64,000 bases of DNA. Source: Actinosynnema sp. ALI-1.44 (lineage in GTDB: Bacteria; Actinomycetota; Actinomycetes; Mycobacteriales; Pseudonocardiaceae). Both the position numbers and the translations under genes were made by a program. The notes beneath the pieces are model-generated. The model searched no databases. It had not been told where the DNA came from and was given only the letters and a program-made list of their open reading frames with translations. This document shows, piece after piece, positions 7,691-16,194 of the stretch; positions within the stretch are counted from its first letter, which is position 1, and the number at the start of each line of letters is the position of its first letter. Location of the stretch: contig NZ_MTQO01000037.1 in assembly GCF_001984155.1 (NCBI RefSeq), forward strand, positions 62,001 to 126,000, in the 5' to 3' direction.

Positions 7691-10675
7691 GTGGAGTTTC
7701 GGCTACTGGGGCCGGTGCGGGCGATCAGCGACGGCAAGCAGATCGACCTCGGCGTGCGCAAACAGAGATTCGTGCTGGCGATGATGTTGCTGGACGCCAA
7801 CAAACTGGTGCCCGCCGAGCGGCTGGTCGAGCTGACGTGGCCCGACGAGGCCCCGCGCAGCGCACGAGGGGTCATCCACACGCATATCAGCAGGCTGCGG
7901 TCGGTGCTCAACGCGGCGGACGCCGAACGGCACGGTGTCGCGTTGATCAGCAACGGCCCGGGATACGTGCTCAGGTGCGACCCGAAGAGCATCGACATCA
8001 ACAGGTTCATGGACCTGTGCACGACCGCACGCGGCTGCCAGGACGACGAGGACCGCATCCGAATCCTGGACGAGGCGCTGGCCCTGTGGGACGGCCCGGC
8101 GCTGGCGTCGGTCGCCGCCGAGGAGGTTCGGACCAGGCTGACCCGGCACCTCGACGAGGCCAGGCTGCTGGCCATGGAGGAGCGCATCGACGCCCACCTG
8201 CGGCTCGGACGGCACGCCGAGGTGATCCACGAGCTCACCGAACTCGAAGCCGAGCACCCGTACCGCCAGCAGATCGTGGCACAGTTGATGCTCGCGCTGC
8301 ACCGCAGCGACCGCGGCCCGGACGCGCTCAGCGCGTACCAGAAGCTCTACCACCGGCTGGACGCCGAACTCGGCGTGGAACCCGCGCCCGCGTTGCGTGA
8401 CCTGCAGACCAGGATCCTGCGTGACGACCCGGCGTTGAACCTCAGCCCACGCGAGAAACTCAAAGCAGGTCCACGCCAACTGCCGCCCGACGTCGACCAC
8501 TACATCGGCAGACGACAGCACGTCGAACAGATCTGCCAACTGCTCACCCCGCACGACGGCGGCGTGCTGCCCGTTGTCGCGATCACCGGCAAACCCGGAC
8601 TGGGCAAGACCGCCCTCGCGGTCCGCGCCGGGCGGCGGGTGGCGGGCGAGTTCCCCGACGGCCAGCTGTTCATCGACCTGCAGGGAAACGGGCCGCGCCC
8701 GCGTGGCCCGAGCGAAGTCCTCGCCAGGTTCCTGCGCGACCTCGGCGTGGACGGCGCCGACGTGCCAGCCACACTGGAGGAACGGGTCGGCTTGTTCCGC
8801 GACCGCACGGCAGGGCGGCGAATCCTTGTCGTTCTGGACAACGCGGCGACCGAGCAGCAGGTCAGGTCGCTGATCCCCGGCAACTCCGAATGCGCCGTGC
8901 TGATCACGAGCAGGCGCAGGCTGACAGGTCTGGACATGCGCAGACTCGTCGACCTCGACGTGCTCAACCAGGTCGACGCGCTGGCGTTACTGGCCGATCT
9001 GGTCGGCGACGGCAGGCTGGTAGCCGCCGACCCGAGCGTGCGCAGGATCGTCGAACTGTGCGGCGGGCTGCCGTTGGCGTTGCGGATCGTGGGTACCAAA
9101 CTGCGCTCCCGGTCACACCTGACGGCCGCGGCCCTCGCCGCGCGCCTGGAGGACGAGCGGACCAGGCTCGACGAGTTGGTCGGCGGCGACAGGGAGATCC
9201 GCGCCAGCTTCCTGCTCAGCTACGACAGCCTCGACGCCGACCACCAGCGCGCGTTCCGGCTGCTGGCGCTGATGCCCGACAACGGCCTGCCACCGTGGGC
9301 GGCCGCGGCCGTGCTCGACGTGGACTTCCGCACCTCGGAACGGCTCGTCGAAGACCTCGTCGACGTCAACCTGCTCGAAGCCACCCCCGGCCGGTACCGT
9401 TACCACGACCTGCTCCGCCTGTACGCACAGGAAAAGCTTGCGACCGACGACGAACGCGACGCCGCGCGGACCAGGATGGTCAACGCCTACCTGAGCCTGG
9501 GCAAGCGCGCCGACGCGCTGCTGGAGTTCGGCGGGCTCTACCAGTTCGACGCGCCACCGTTCACAGTGGACGCCCCCGGCGTGCTCGACGAGCTCGACCG
9601 GGCACCGGCGGCCTGGCTCGACCAGGAACACCCGGCGATCCTGGAAGCCATCGAGCACGCCGCCGCCAACGACCACCACGACCTGACCTACCACCTGGCG
9701 GCGACCGTCGCGGCGTTCCTCGAACTGCGGGCGCAATGGGCGGACCTCAAACGCGTCGCGGAACTGAGCCTCGCCGCGGCCCGCAAGTCCGGCAGCCCGT
9801 ACTGGAAGGCCTACGCGCTGTTCGCCGTCGGTCTCGCGGCAAGGGAGACAAGGGACTTCCGCAACGCCGAGGAGTACTTCCGGGCCGGACTGGAAATCCT
9901 CCCGCAGGCCAACGACCCGCTGCTCGAAGTGGTCACCCTGCTCTCGGTCGGTGTGGCCCAACGGCTGCAGGGGCGGTGGAACGACGCGGCACGGTACTTC
10001 GACGGATGCCTGTCGGTGCTGGACGCCCTGGACACACCCCGCTGGCGGGCCTACACACTCCGCGAGTCCGGGGTGCTCGACCGCTACCGCGGTGAATGGG
10101 ACCGTGCCGAGGAACGGCTGCGCGCGGCGGTGGACACCTTCGAACGCCTCGGTGACCGGCGCTGGATCGGTGCGACACTGCGTGAGCTCGGCATCGTGCG
10201 GCGCGGAGTCGGCGACCTCGAAGGCTCCCTCGAAGTGCTGATCAGAAGCCGGGACGCGCTGCGCGGCGCGGGCGACCTGCGCCGGGAAGGCGCGGCGCTG
10301 CGCTGCCTCGCCGAAACCCACCGTGCCCTCGGCGCGCTGGCGGAGGCCCAAGCATGCGCCGAACGCGGACTCGACGTCCTCGAACTGACGCTGGACTCCC
10401 ACGGCCTGGCGTGCACCCAGGTGGTCCTCGCCGAGATCCTGATGGACGTCGACGACCTCGAAACAGCCGGAAAGTACCTGGACAAGGGCTACGCCGCACT
10501 GAGCGTCAGCGGCGACCCCCGGTGGCACGGCAAGGCGTTGATCACCCGGGGCCGCTACCTGGTGGCGTCCGGCGACGCGAACGGAGCCCAGGCAGCCTGG
10601 GACACCGCCCGGCAGATGCTGTCCGAGCTGGGCGCGGTCGAAGCCGAACACGTCGGTGAGCTCCTGGGACGTTAA
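7691..10675 (+). CDS. SARP/AfsR-family transcriptional regulator with NB-ARC ATPase and TPR domains
   Basis: A 994-residue protein started by GTG after GGGGAGG. Residues 1-95 form an OmpR-like winged helix (RFVLAMMLLDANKLV, GVIHTHISRLRSVL) and about 100-245 the bacterial transcriptional activation domain ending GVEPAPALRDLQ. From about 290 there is an NB-ARC ATPase with P-loop GKPGLGKT at about 299-306, a Walker B LVVLDN and a GGLPLALR motif. From about 620 to the end there are tetratricopeptide-like helical repeats. AfsR-type proteins of this architecture activate secondary metabolism or differentiation. There is no biosynthetic cluster immediately beside it, so the target is unknown. Its TAA stop overlaps the stop of the convergent gene (TTAA). 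Confidence 0.93.
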   Translation: MEFRLLGPVRAISDGKQIDLGVRKQRFVLAMMLLDANKLVPAERLVELTWPDEAPRSARGVIHTHISRLRSVLNAADAERHGVALISNGPGYVLRCDPKSIDINRFMDLCTTARGCQDDEDRIRILDEALALWDGPALASVAAEEVRTRLTRHLDEARLLAMEERIDAHLRLGRHAEVIHELTELEAEHPYRQQIVAQLMLALHRSDRGPDALSAYQKLYHRLDAELGVEPAPALRDLQTRILRDDPALNLSPREKLKAGPRQLPPDVDHYIGRRQHVEQICQLLTPHDGGVLPVVAITGKPGLGKTALAVRAGRRVAGEFPDGQLFIDLQGNGPRPRGPSEVLARFLRDLGVDGADVPATLEERVGLFRDRTAGRRILVVLDNAATEQQVRSLIPGNSECAVLITSRRRLTGLDMRRLVDLDVLNQVDALALLADLVGDGRLVAADPSVRRIVELCGGLPLALRIVGTKLRSRSHLTAAALAARLEDERTRLDELVGGDREIRASFLLSYDSLDADHQRAFRLLALMPDNGLPPWAAAAVLDVDFRTSERLVEDLVDVNLLEATPGRYRYHDLLRLYAQEKLATDDERDAARTRMVNAYLSLGKRADALLEFGGLYQFDAPPFTVDAPGVLDELDRAPAAWLDQEHPAILEAIEHAAANDHHDLTYHLAATVAAFLELRAQWADLKRVAELSLAAARKSGSPYWKAYALFAVGLAARETRDFRNAEEYFRAGLEILPQANDPLLEVVTLLSVGVAQRLQGRWNDAARYFDGCLSVLDALDTPRWRAYTLRESGVLDRYRGEWDRAEERLRAAVDTFERLGDRRWIGATLRELGIVRRGVGDLEGSLEVLIRSRDALRGAGDLRREGAALRCLAETHRALGALAEAQACAERGLDVLELTLDSHGLACTQVVLAEILMDVDDLETAGKYLDKGYAALSVSGDPRWHGKALITRGRYLVASGDANGAQAAWDTARQMLSELGAVEAEHVGELLGR

Positions 10676-11148
10676 CGCCCGCCACGCGTTGACGGTGGAC
10701 CCTGAGGTGGCAGCCAGCCCTGCTGCGTGGTCTGTGGCTGCGCTTGCTGGGGCTGTTCTGGGTGCGGCCAGCCTTGTTGCGTGGTCTGTGGTTGTCCTTG
10801 CTGGGCCTGTCCCTGCTGGGGCCACGGGGCTGCGGTGGCTGCCGGGGCCTGAGGAGCACCTGTCCTGCGGTTGCGCAGGCCGATCCGCAGGTTCTGGAAC
10901 CCGATCACCGTGATCAGCACGCCGAAGCCGATGCCGATGAAGGTCCCGATCTTCTCCGATGTGCGGGTCTCGTCGATGCTGTCCTCGGAGACGACTGTGC
11001 CGCTGCGGTTTTCCCGGACGCAGATGTCGCCGTCGGTCATCGTCTTGCCGCCACAGCTGACCTTGTCGTCGAGCAGGGCGAAGGTCGCTGCCACGACGAA
11101 CAGGACACCGAGCGCCAGCGCGACGCACGACCATACGATTCGCTTCAC
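10672..11148 (-). CDS. Small membrane protein with glutamine/proline-rich C-terminal tail
   Basis: A 158-residue protein. The chosen GTG start (11148) gives MKRIVWSCVALALGVLFVVAATFAL as a first membrane helix. A short segment with two cysteines follows (VSCGGK and DICVREN), then a second helix (IGTFIGIGFGVLITVIGF). The last 60 or so residues are a low-complexity tail containing the repeated unit QPQTTQQGW. I do not recognise a family. It begins 13 bp after the stop of the STM4011-type gene on the same strand, so it may be cotranscribed with that cassette. It overlaps the convergent SARP gene by 4 bp. The function is unknown. Confidence 0.65.
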   Translation of the reverse strand: MKRIVWSCVALALGVLFVVAATFALLDDKVSCGGKTMTDGDICVRENRSGTVVSEDSIDETRTSEKIGTFIGIGFGVLITVIGFQNLRIGLRNRRTGAPQAPAATAAPWPQQGQAQQGQPQTTQQGWPHPEQPQQAQPQTTQQGWLPPQGPPSTRGGR

Positions 11149-11161
11149 CCGGCCGATGCTG

Positions 11162-12040
11162 TCAGCGGACCCTTTCGGTTTTCTTCCAGTCACGTTCAAG
11201 GGGGATCCGCTCCAGGATGCCACCCGCGAACACGTCGTACAGACCAGTTGGTTCCAGGTGGACATAGCCGATGTGGCAGTCACACGTGGACATCGGGCAC
11301 GGCCGGGGCTTGAGGGCGGCACGGAACGAACCGTCGTACAGGTTGCCGATGGTCCGCGGGACGAAATGGCATCGCCGGACCGTCCCGTCGCCGAGCACTG
11401 AGACGACAGTGTCCCCCGTGCGGCACGGCAGGCCCCTGCTGACGTGGGGGTGCCTGCTGTAGTGGAACAGCGGGTCGACGGACTGCCACTCGGCGGCCTG
11501 CTCGTCGGTGTACTCGTGGCCTTCGGCGGCGTTGACCCACAGGTAGACGCTGTCCGGCAGCGCCGCCCGCAACTCGCGGGCCTCGGCGAGGTGCTCCGGG
11601 ACGCCGACGATCCCCACGCTGAACCGGGCGCCCAGCCGCGTCAACTCCGCGCATTGGCCGAGGAAACGGTCCCGCGTGACCTGGGTGGGGTGGTAGGTCA
11701 CCCAGAACGCCACTGTGTCCAGGTCGCAGTCGGCGACCCAGGTCAGCCTGCAGCTGAGGTTGGTCTGGATCGCCACCCGCCGGACGTGCGGCATCCGGCT
11801 GAGGCTGACCATCGCGTCGCGGTACCAGGACCGCACCAGGCCCTCGCCCCACGGCGTGAACAACACCGACAGTTCGTCCGAGGTGTTCTCCCCGGCCCAG
11901 CCGGTGAACCGTTGTAACGCGGCGCGATCCGCGCGCAGCTGTTGGGTGCTGTCCCGCCTCTTCGCGAACGGGCAGTACGCGCAGTCATAGTCACAGGAAG
12001 CCAACGGGCCGCGGTAAAGCATGGTCAAGTGCACGGTCAC
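11162..12040 (-). CDS. STM4011-family radical SAM protein
   Basis: A 292-residue protein with a radical SAM [4Fe-4S]-binding triad C-x3-C-x2-C at Cys16, Cys20 and Cys23 (CDYDCAYC), very near the N-terminus. Further cysteines near the C-terminus, in the SLGDGTV-RRCHF region and the segment CPMSTCDCHIG, could hold an auxiliary cluster. The GTG start at 12040 overlaps the stop of the upstream radical SAM gene (GTGA). The family name comes from Salmonella STM4011 and is recalled from knowledge. Such proteins occur in a conserved cassette with the four genes upstream here. The substrate is unknown; SAM cleavage to a 5'-deoxyadenosyl radical is inferred from the motif. Confidence 0.85.
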   Translation of the reverse strand: MTVHLTMLYRGPLASCDYDCAYCPFAKRRDSTQQLRADRAALQRFTGWAGENTSDELSVLFTPWGEGLVRSWYRDAMVSLSRMPHVRRVAIQTNLSCRLTWVADCDLDTVAFWVTYHPTQVTRDRFLGQCAELTRLGARFSVGIVGVPEHLAEARELRAALPDSVYLWVNAAEGHEYTDEQAAEWQSVDPLFHYSRHPHVSRGLPCRTGDTVVSVLGDGTVRRCHFVPRTIGNLYDGSFRAALKPRPCPMSTCDCHIGYVHLEPTGLYDVFAGGILERIPLERDWKKTERVR

Positions 12041-13320
12041 CTCCGGTCGTACGCGGCCATGGCCGCACGGACAGCCGGGGAGAACAGCGACGGGCCGATC
12101 GCGTCCGACCAGGCGAGACCTTCAGGCGTCAGCCGTAGGCGGCCCTCGGTATCGGCGAGCCAGCCGCGATCAGCCAGCACGGCCAGCTCAGGGAAGTCCG
12201 CCGTGACGTCCGCGCCGAAACGTTTGCGGTACAGCGCTTTCTCCAGACCGTCGGCCTGGAGGACGGACTGCAGCAGATGCCGTCGTCGTTGTTCGGCGTC
12301 GTCGAGCCGGACACCCACCTCGGCCATGGCGAAGTCCGCGATCGGCCGTGACACGTAGTCGTCGATGATCCCGCGCACAGCGCGAGGGCCGACCGCGTAG
12401 TCGAACGAGTAGTGCATTCCCCTTGTGTACGAACGCGCCCCGCAGCCCAGCCCGACCATGCCGTCCGACTGGCACGAGTAGTCGTCCCCGCCCAGCGACG
12501 GCGCGTCCGCCCGCCGGAACATGCGCATGGACTGCTGTTCGTAGCCCGCGGCCAGCAGATGGTCCCGGCCCAGCCGGTACAGCCGCATCCGCTGCTCGTC
12601 CCACTCCTGCGGGGTTTCCCGTCCGGCGAGGCCCGTCAACGGACGAACGTACAACGGGTACAGGTAAAGCTCCTCCGGCCGCCACGCGAGCGCGGCGTCG
12701 ATGGACGCCAGCCAACTGCCGTCGGTCTGACCTGTGATGCCGTAGATCAGGTCGATGTTGAGCACGGGGACACCGGCGGCCCTGATCGCGTCCAGCGCCG
12801 TCTCCACCACGACCCGCTTCTGCGGGCGCACCGCTGCTTTGGCCTCGTTGTCGTCGAAACTCTGTACGCCGCAACTGATTCGCGTGGCGCCGCGTTCGGC
12901 CAGCACCGCGAGCCGGTCCGGTGTCGCGGTGTCCGGTGACGTCTCGACCGAGAACGGGATCCCGGGCAGGTCGACGATGTCCAGCAGGCGTTCCAGCTCG
13001 CCCGCGGTCAGGTACGTCGGCGTGCCGCCGCCGATCGCCGCCTGGACGAACGTGGCCCGGCCGTCCAGCTCCGCGCGGACAGCGGACGCCTGCCGCTCCA
13101 ACGCGTCGAGGTACCGGGTGACCAGTTCGGCGGGCGCCCCTGTCCGCGTGAACAGGTTGCAGAAGCCGCAGCGGATCTCGCAGAACGGGATGTGCACATA
13201 GTGGAACAGTGCGTCCCGTGGCTCGCCCGCCCAGATGTCCCGCAGCCGGGGGCGCGGGTCCAACGGGCGGTACGCGGTTTTGTGCGGGTACGCGTACACG
13301 TAGTCCTGGTAGGGGGTCAT
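12037..13320 (-). CDS. STM4012-family radical SAM protein (HemN-like)
   Basis: A 427-residue protein with the HemN/coproporphyrinogen-dehydrogenase-like motif YVHIPFCEIRCGFC. The cluster cysteines are 47, 51 and 54. The Gly-rich SAM-contact motif AAIGGGTPTYL and the downstream SVETSPDTATPD and LNIDLIYGITGQT segments are also HemN-like. It is a member of the HemN superfamily but belongs with the STM4012 cassette, not with haem synthesis, because its neighbours are STM4011 and STM4013-4015 homologues. Both ends overlap neighbours by 4 bp. The reaction is unknown. Confidence 0.87.
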   Translation of the reverse strand: MTPYQDYVYAYPHKTAYRPLDPRPRLRDIWAGEPRDALFHYVHIPFCEIRCGFCNLFTRTGAPAELVTRYLDALERQASAVRAELDGRATFVQAAIGGGTPTYLTAGELERLLDIVDLPGIPFSVETSPDTATPDRLAVLAERGATRISCGVQSFDDNEAKAAVRPQKRVVVETALDAIRAAGVPVLNIDLIYGITGQTDGSWLASIDAALAWRPEELYLYPLYVRPLTGLAGRETPQEWDEQRMRLYRLGRDHLLAAGYEQQSMRMFRRADAPSLGGDDYSCQSDGMVGLGCGARSYTRGMHYSFDYAVGPRAVRGIIDDYVSRPIADFAMAEVGVRLDDAEQRRRHLLQSVLQADGLEKALYRKRFGADVTADFPELAVLADRGWLADTEGRLRLTPEGLAWSDAIGPSLFSPAVRAAMAAYDRR

Positions 13321-14132
13321 GTGGAGTCCTCCACCACGAACTGCGCGTACGGCACCGTCCAGACGACCTCATGTCCCAGCCGGTGCCCGGTGTAGCCGTC
13401 TTCGCCGTAGGCGGTGCCGTGGTCGGAGCAGACGATCACGAAACTCGGCCTGCGCAGCGCGTCGAACAGCCGGGCCAGTTCGGCGTCGACGTACTCCAGC
13501 GCCGCGGCGTGACTGGCCAGGGTGTCGCCGTCCGCGGCGGACGCACCGGACAGGTGGAACCAGTTGGGCTGGTGCAGGGCGGACACGTTGAGGAACAGGA
13601 ACAACCGCTGGTCCCGCGGCTGCCCGGCGATGATCTCCCGCGCCTTGTCCACTTGGGATCGTGTGGAGTGCGGCGCTGTCACGCCGAACTCCGGTGACCA
13701 ATGGCTCTCCGCGAACATGCCGGGCAGGACGGACCCCAGCGCGCCCTGGTTGGTGAAGAACCCGACACCCCCGAGGCACACCGTGTGGTACCCCGCGTTG
13801 GCCAAACCGCCGACCATGTCCGGCGCGTCGTACACCCAGGTGCCGTCCGCTGTGCTCTCGCTGCCCGAGAACCGGGCGGCGAACAGCCGGGAATGCGGCC
13901 CCTGGCTCGCCGGTGTCGGCAGGAACCCCGCGAACATCGCAGCGTGCGAGGCGAACGTGAAGCTGCCCGGCGCGTGCCGCCGCTCCCACCGGCCACCCGG
14001 GATCAGCCCGGCCAGCACCGGCGTCCTGCCCTGCTCGGCAAGGGACTGCGCCACGTCGTAGCGCAACGTGTCGAGCGTGATCATGACCAGGTCGTGGCTG
14101 CCCACGACGGCGTTCATGTCGACCTTGCTCAC
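13317..14132 (-). CDS. STM4013-family sulfatase-like hydrolase
   Basis: A 271-residue alkaline-phosphatase/sulfatase-fold protein. The first metal-binding Asp lies in VMITLDTLRYD (about residues 16-26), the candidate nucleophile region is APGSFTFASHAAMF, and the second metal site is in VIVCSDHGTAYGEDG with a late His in HRLGHEV. It is short compared with true sulfatases (about 450-550 residues). The start GTG at 14132 overlaps the upstream TGA; a longer upstream reading only runs through the next gene in another frame. Within the cassette it probably hydrolyses a phosphate or sulfate ester, or acts as a phosphotransferase. Confidence 0.82.
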   Translation of the reverse strand: MSKVDMNAVVGSHDLVMITLDTLRYDVAQSLAEQGRTPVLAGLIPGGRWERRHAPGSFTFASHAAMFAGFLPTPASQGPHSRLFAARFSGSESTADGTWVYDAPDMVGGLANAGYHTVCLGGVGFFTNQGALGSVLPGMFAESHWSPEFGVTAPHSTRSQVDKAREIIAGQPRDQRLFLFLNVSALHQPNWFHLSGASAADGDTLASHAAALEYVDAELARLFDALRRPSFVIVCSDHGTAYGEDGYTGHRLGHEVVWTVPYAQFVVEDST

Positions 14133-15226
14133 AGGCGATCCGATGTCCTCGGCACGGCCAAGTCCACCCAGTCCGCGCAGGCGGCGATCTGGGCCTCGTA
14201 CGTGCTCATCCCCGCCGCCGGACCGTCGGGCAGGCCGGTGAGCCGCGGCAGCAGGTCGCCGAAGGCGTTCACCTCGCCGACCACGTGCCGCCGCCATCCC
14301 AGTCCCGGCAACAGATCCACCCCCACCATCAGCGTGCGGCCGAACTGCGCCGCCGCTTTCTCGCACGTGTCCAGCCATTCCCGCCACCGGGCCGCGCCGA
14401 TGACCGCGCGCAGTTCCGCCACGTCGACCCGCGCACCGCCCAGGTGCAGGTTCGTGATCGGATGGCTGCTGGCGCGCGCGACCGCGTGCGTCGCCTTGCC
14501 CGCGATCACCACCACACGCAGGTCGACGCTGCGCCCGCCGAGCGATGCCTTGGGAAACCAGCGTTCCACGTGCACCGGGTCGGCACACAGCCGATCGATC
14601 AACGCCGCCGCCTGCTCGTCGCGATAGGTCTGCACACGCAGGCTGTTCATCAGGCCGTCCGGCGTCACCGCGACCGACGTCGTCGCCGCCACCCGCGAGC
14701 CCACCGCGGTCAGTGCGACCACACCGGACGCGGACGAACCGTGCGCGGGTTTGACGAACACCTTGCTCCAGCGCCGTTCCCGCATCTGCTCGCGTAACGA
14801 CTCGTAGCCGTCGACATCGCCGATGGTCGGCGGCACCGGACAGCCCGCCCTCGTCAGCACCTCGTGGCAGCGCCGCTTGTCGAACATGACGGCTATGTCT
14901 TCGAGGTCGTTGAGCAGCCGCGCGCCCGGCGTTCCCGCCACGGTTTCGCCCAGTCGCCGCAGGCCCCCGGTGAACCCCTCGTACCAGGCGCCACTGCCGT
15001 CCGCACGGTACGGATGGGCCAACGACCCGCGTAACAGCCGGTCCACGTGCTCGTCCTCGCCGGGCGAGTCGACCCGGACGAGCGAATCGGTCGGGACCGC
15101 GCACGTCCCGGCCAGGATCTCCCGCCAGGCCACCACTTTCGCGGGCGGCAACCCGGCGGAGCGGACCGCGTCGGCGAACATCGCCACCCGCCGGTTGCCG
15201 GGATTGCCGACGACGACGAACTTCAT
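14129..15226 (-). CDS. STM4014-family ATP-grasp-like protein
   Basis: A 365-residue protein. The middle resembles an ATP-grasp fold: MFDKRRCHEVLTRAGCPVPPT, a nucleotide-binding Lys in KVFVKPAHGSSASGVV, and a late GVDLLPG-VVGEVNAFGD segment where metal-binding residues sit in ATP-grasp ligases. This suggests an acyl-phosphate-forming ligase, perhaps acting on a peptide. The ATG start at 15226 overlaps the TGA of the LRR gene (ATGA). It is assigned to the STM4014 family by position and overall similarity from memory. Confidence 0.8.
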   Translation of the reverse strand: MKFVVVGNPGNRRVAMFADAVRSAGLPPAKVVAWREILAGTCAVPTDSLVRVDSPGEDEHVDRLLRGSLAHPYRADGSGAWYEGFTGGLRRLGETVAGTPGARLLNDLEDIAVMFDKRRCHEVLTRAGCPVPPTIGDVDGYESLREQMRERRWSKVFVKPAHGSSASGVVALTAVGSRVAATTSVAVTPDGLMNSLRVQTYRDEQAAALIDRLCADPVHVERWFPKASLGGRSVDLRVVVIAGKATHAVARASSHPITNLHLGGARVDVAELRAVIGAARWREWLDTCEKAAAQFGRTLMVGVDLLPGLGWRRHVVGEVNAFGDLLPRLTGLPDGPAAGMSTYEAQIAACADWVDLAVPRTSDRL

Positions 15227-16158
15227 TCCGAGATCGCCGTGTAGTAGTAGGGTTCCGAGTCGCCGTCGTAGCGGTCGGGCTGCTGGACATCGTCCACATT
15301 GACCTCCACCCCGGCGCCACCGAGCGCCGAGACCAGCTCGGCGGACATCTCCTCGGACAGGAAGTGGTGGTGCAGATCGAGACTCTTCAAGTGGGTCAGG
15401 GAGAGCAGGTGCCGCGCGCCTTTGTCGGTGAGGATGCCCATCGACAGGTCGAGCGTCTCCACCTGCCGCACGATGGCGGACTCGGCGACCAGTTCGCAGA
15501 TCTCGTCCTGCCTGTCGCTGTTCTGCAGACCGAGCACACGCAGACTGGCGAACTTCCCGCCGTCCAGCAACGGCCGCAGGTCCTCGCGCTGCCAGTCGCC
15601 GCCGTACTCGTCCACACCGAGCCACAGCCGCAGATCCCGCAACGCCGGCAGCTCCGACCGGGACACCCCGCTCACCACGCCACGCGGCAGGCCGCCGGTC
15701 TCGATGCGCAGGATTTCCAAAGCGCTGTGCCGCACCGGTTCCAGCTCAAGACCGTCGCCGCCGCGGACACCGAGCTCGGTCAGCTTCGGCAGCGCGGTGA
15801 GCAGCGGCGTGATGTCGCTCTGCTGGATCCACGAGATCTCGTTCTCCTCCATCACCATGTCGCCGAGGAAGATCCCGGTCAGCGCGGGCAGCCGGTCCTT
15901 CGCGGCCAGGATGTGGTCGATCACCTGGTTCGACCGGTCGTCGTCACCGGGCTCACCCCACTGGCCGACGACGAGGGCCGTCACCGCCGACGTGTCCACT
16001 GTGGTGAGAAAGCGGTCCCAGAGTTCGGCGAACGTCTCATCGCCGTCCCACGGCTCGATCGCCAGGCGCCACGCCACCGGGCCGGTCGGCGGCTGCTCGG
16101 CGGGGAACGCCACCACCGGCAAGCCGTGGAACGTGGTGAGGTGTTCGTGGATGGTCAT
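15223..16158 (-). CDS. STM4015-family leucine-rich-repeat protein
   Basis: A 311-residue cytoplasmic protein without signal or membrane helix. From about residue 95 there are irregular leucine-rich repeats (LPALTGIFLGDM, LPKLTELGVRGGDGL, LPALRDLRLWLG, FASLRVLGLQNSD, LKSLDLHHH). The protein ends in a short hydrophilic and aromatic tail, EPYYYTAISE. It is the first gene of the cassette; the next four follow with 4-bp overlaps, implying one translationally coupled unit. An LRR protein beside two radical SAM enzymes and an ATP-grasp protein could be a scaffold or itself the modified substrate. That is inference. Confidence 0.8.
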   Translation of the reverse strand: MTIHEHLTTFHGLPVVAFPAEQPPTGPVAWRLAIEPWDGDETFAELWDRFLTTVDTSAVTALVVGQWGEPGDDDRSNQVIDHILAAKDRLPALTGIFLGDMVMEENEISWIQQSDITPLLTALPKLTELGVRGGDGLELEPVRHSALEILRIETGGLPRGVVSGVSRSELPALRDLRLWLGVDEYGGDWQREDLRPLLDGGKFASLRVLGLQNSDRQDEICELVAESAIVRQVETLDLSMGILTDKGARHLLSLTHLKSLDLHHHFLSEEMSAELVSALGGAGVEVNVDDVQQPDRYDGDSEPYYYTAISE

Positions 16159-16194
16159 CGCTGGCCCCTCGGTGATCGACTGTTGCTGGGAGCA

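Noticed and set aside
7691-10675. SARP gene as marker of an adjacent antibiotic cluster
   Set aside because: No PKS, NRPS, terpene or lanthipeptide genes are found in the neighbouring 10 kb on either side; only the STM cassette is unusual.
12037-13320. Oxygen-independent coproporphyrinogen dehydrogenase (HemN/HemW) as the function
   Set aside because: HemN-like motif is present, but the fixed association with STM4011 and STM4013-4015 homologues argues for the STM4012 family.
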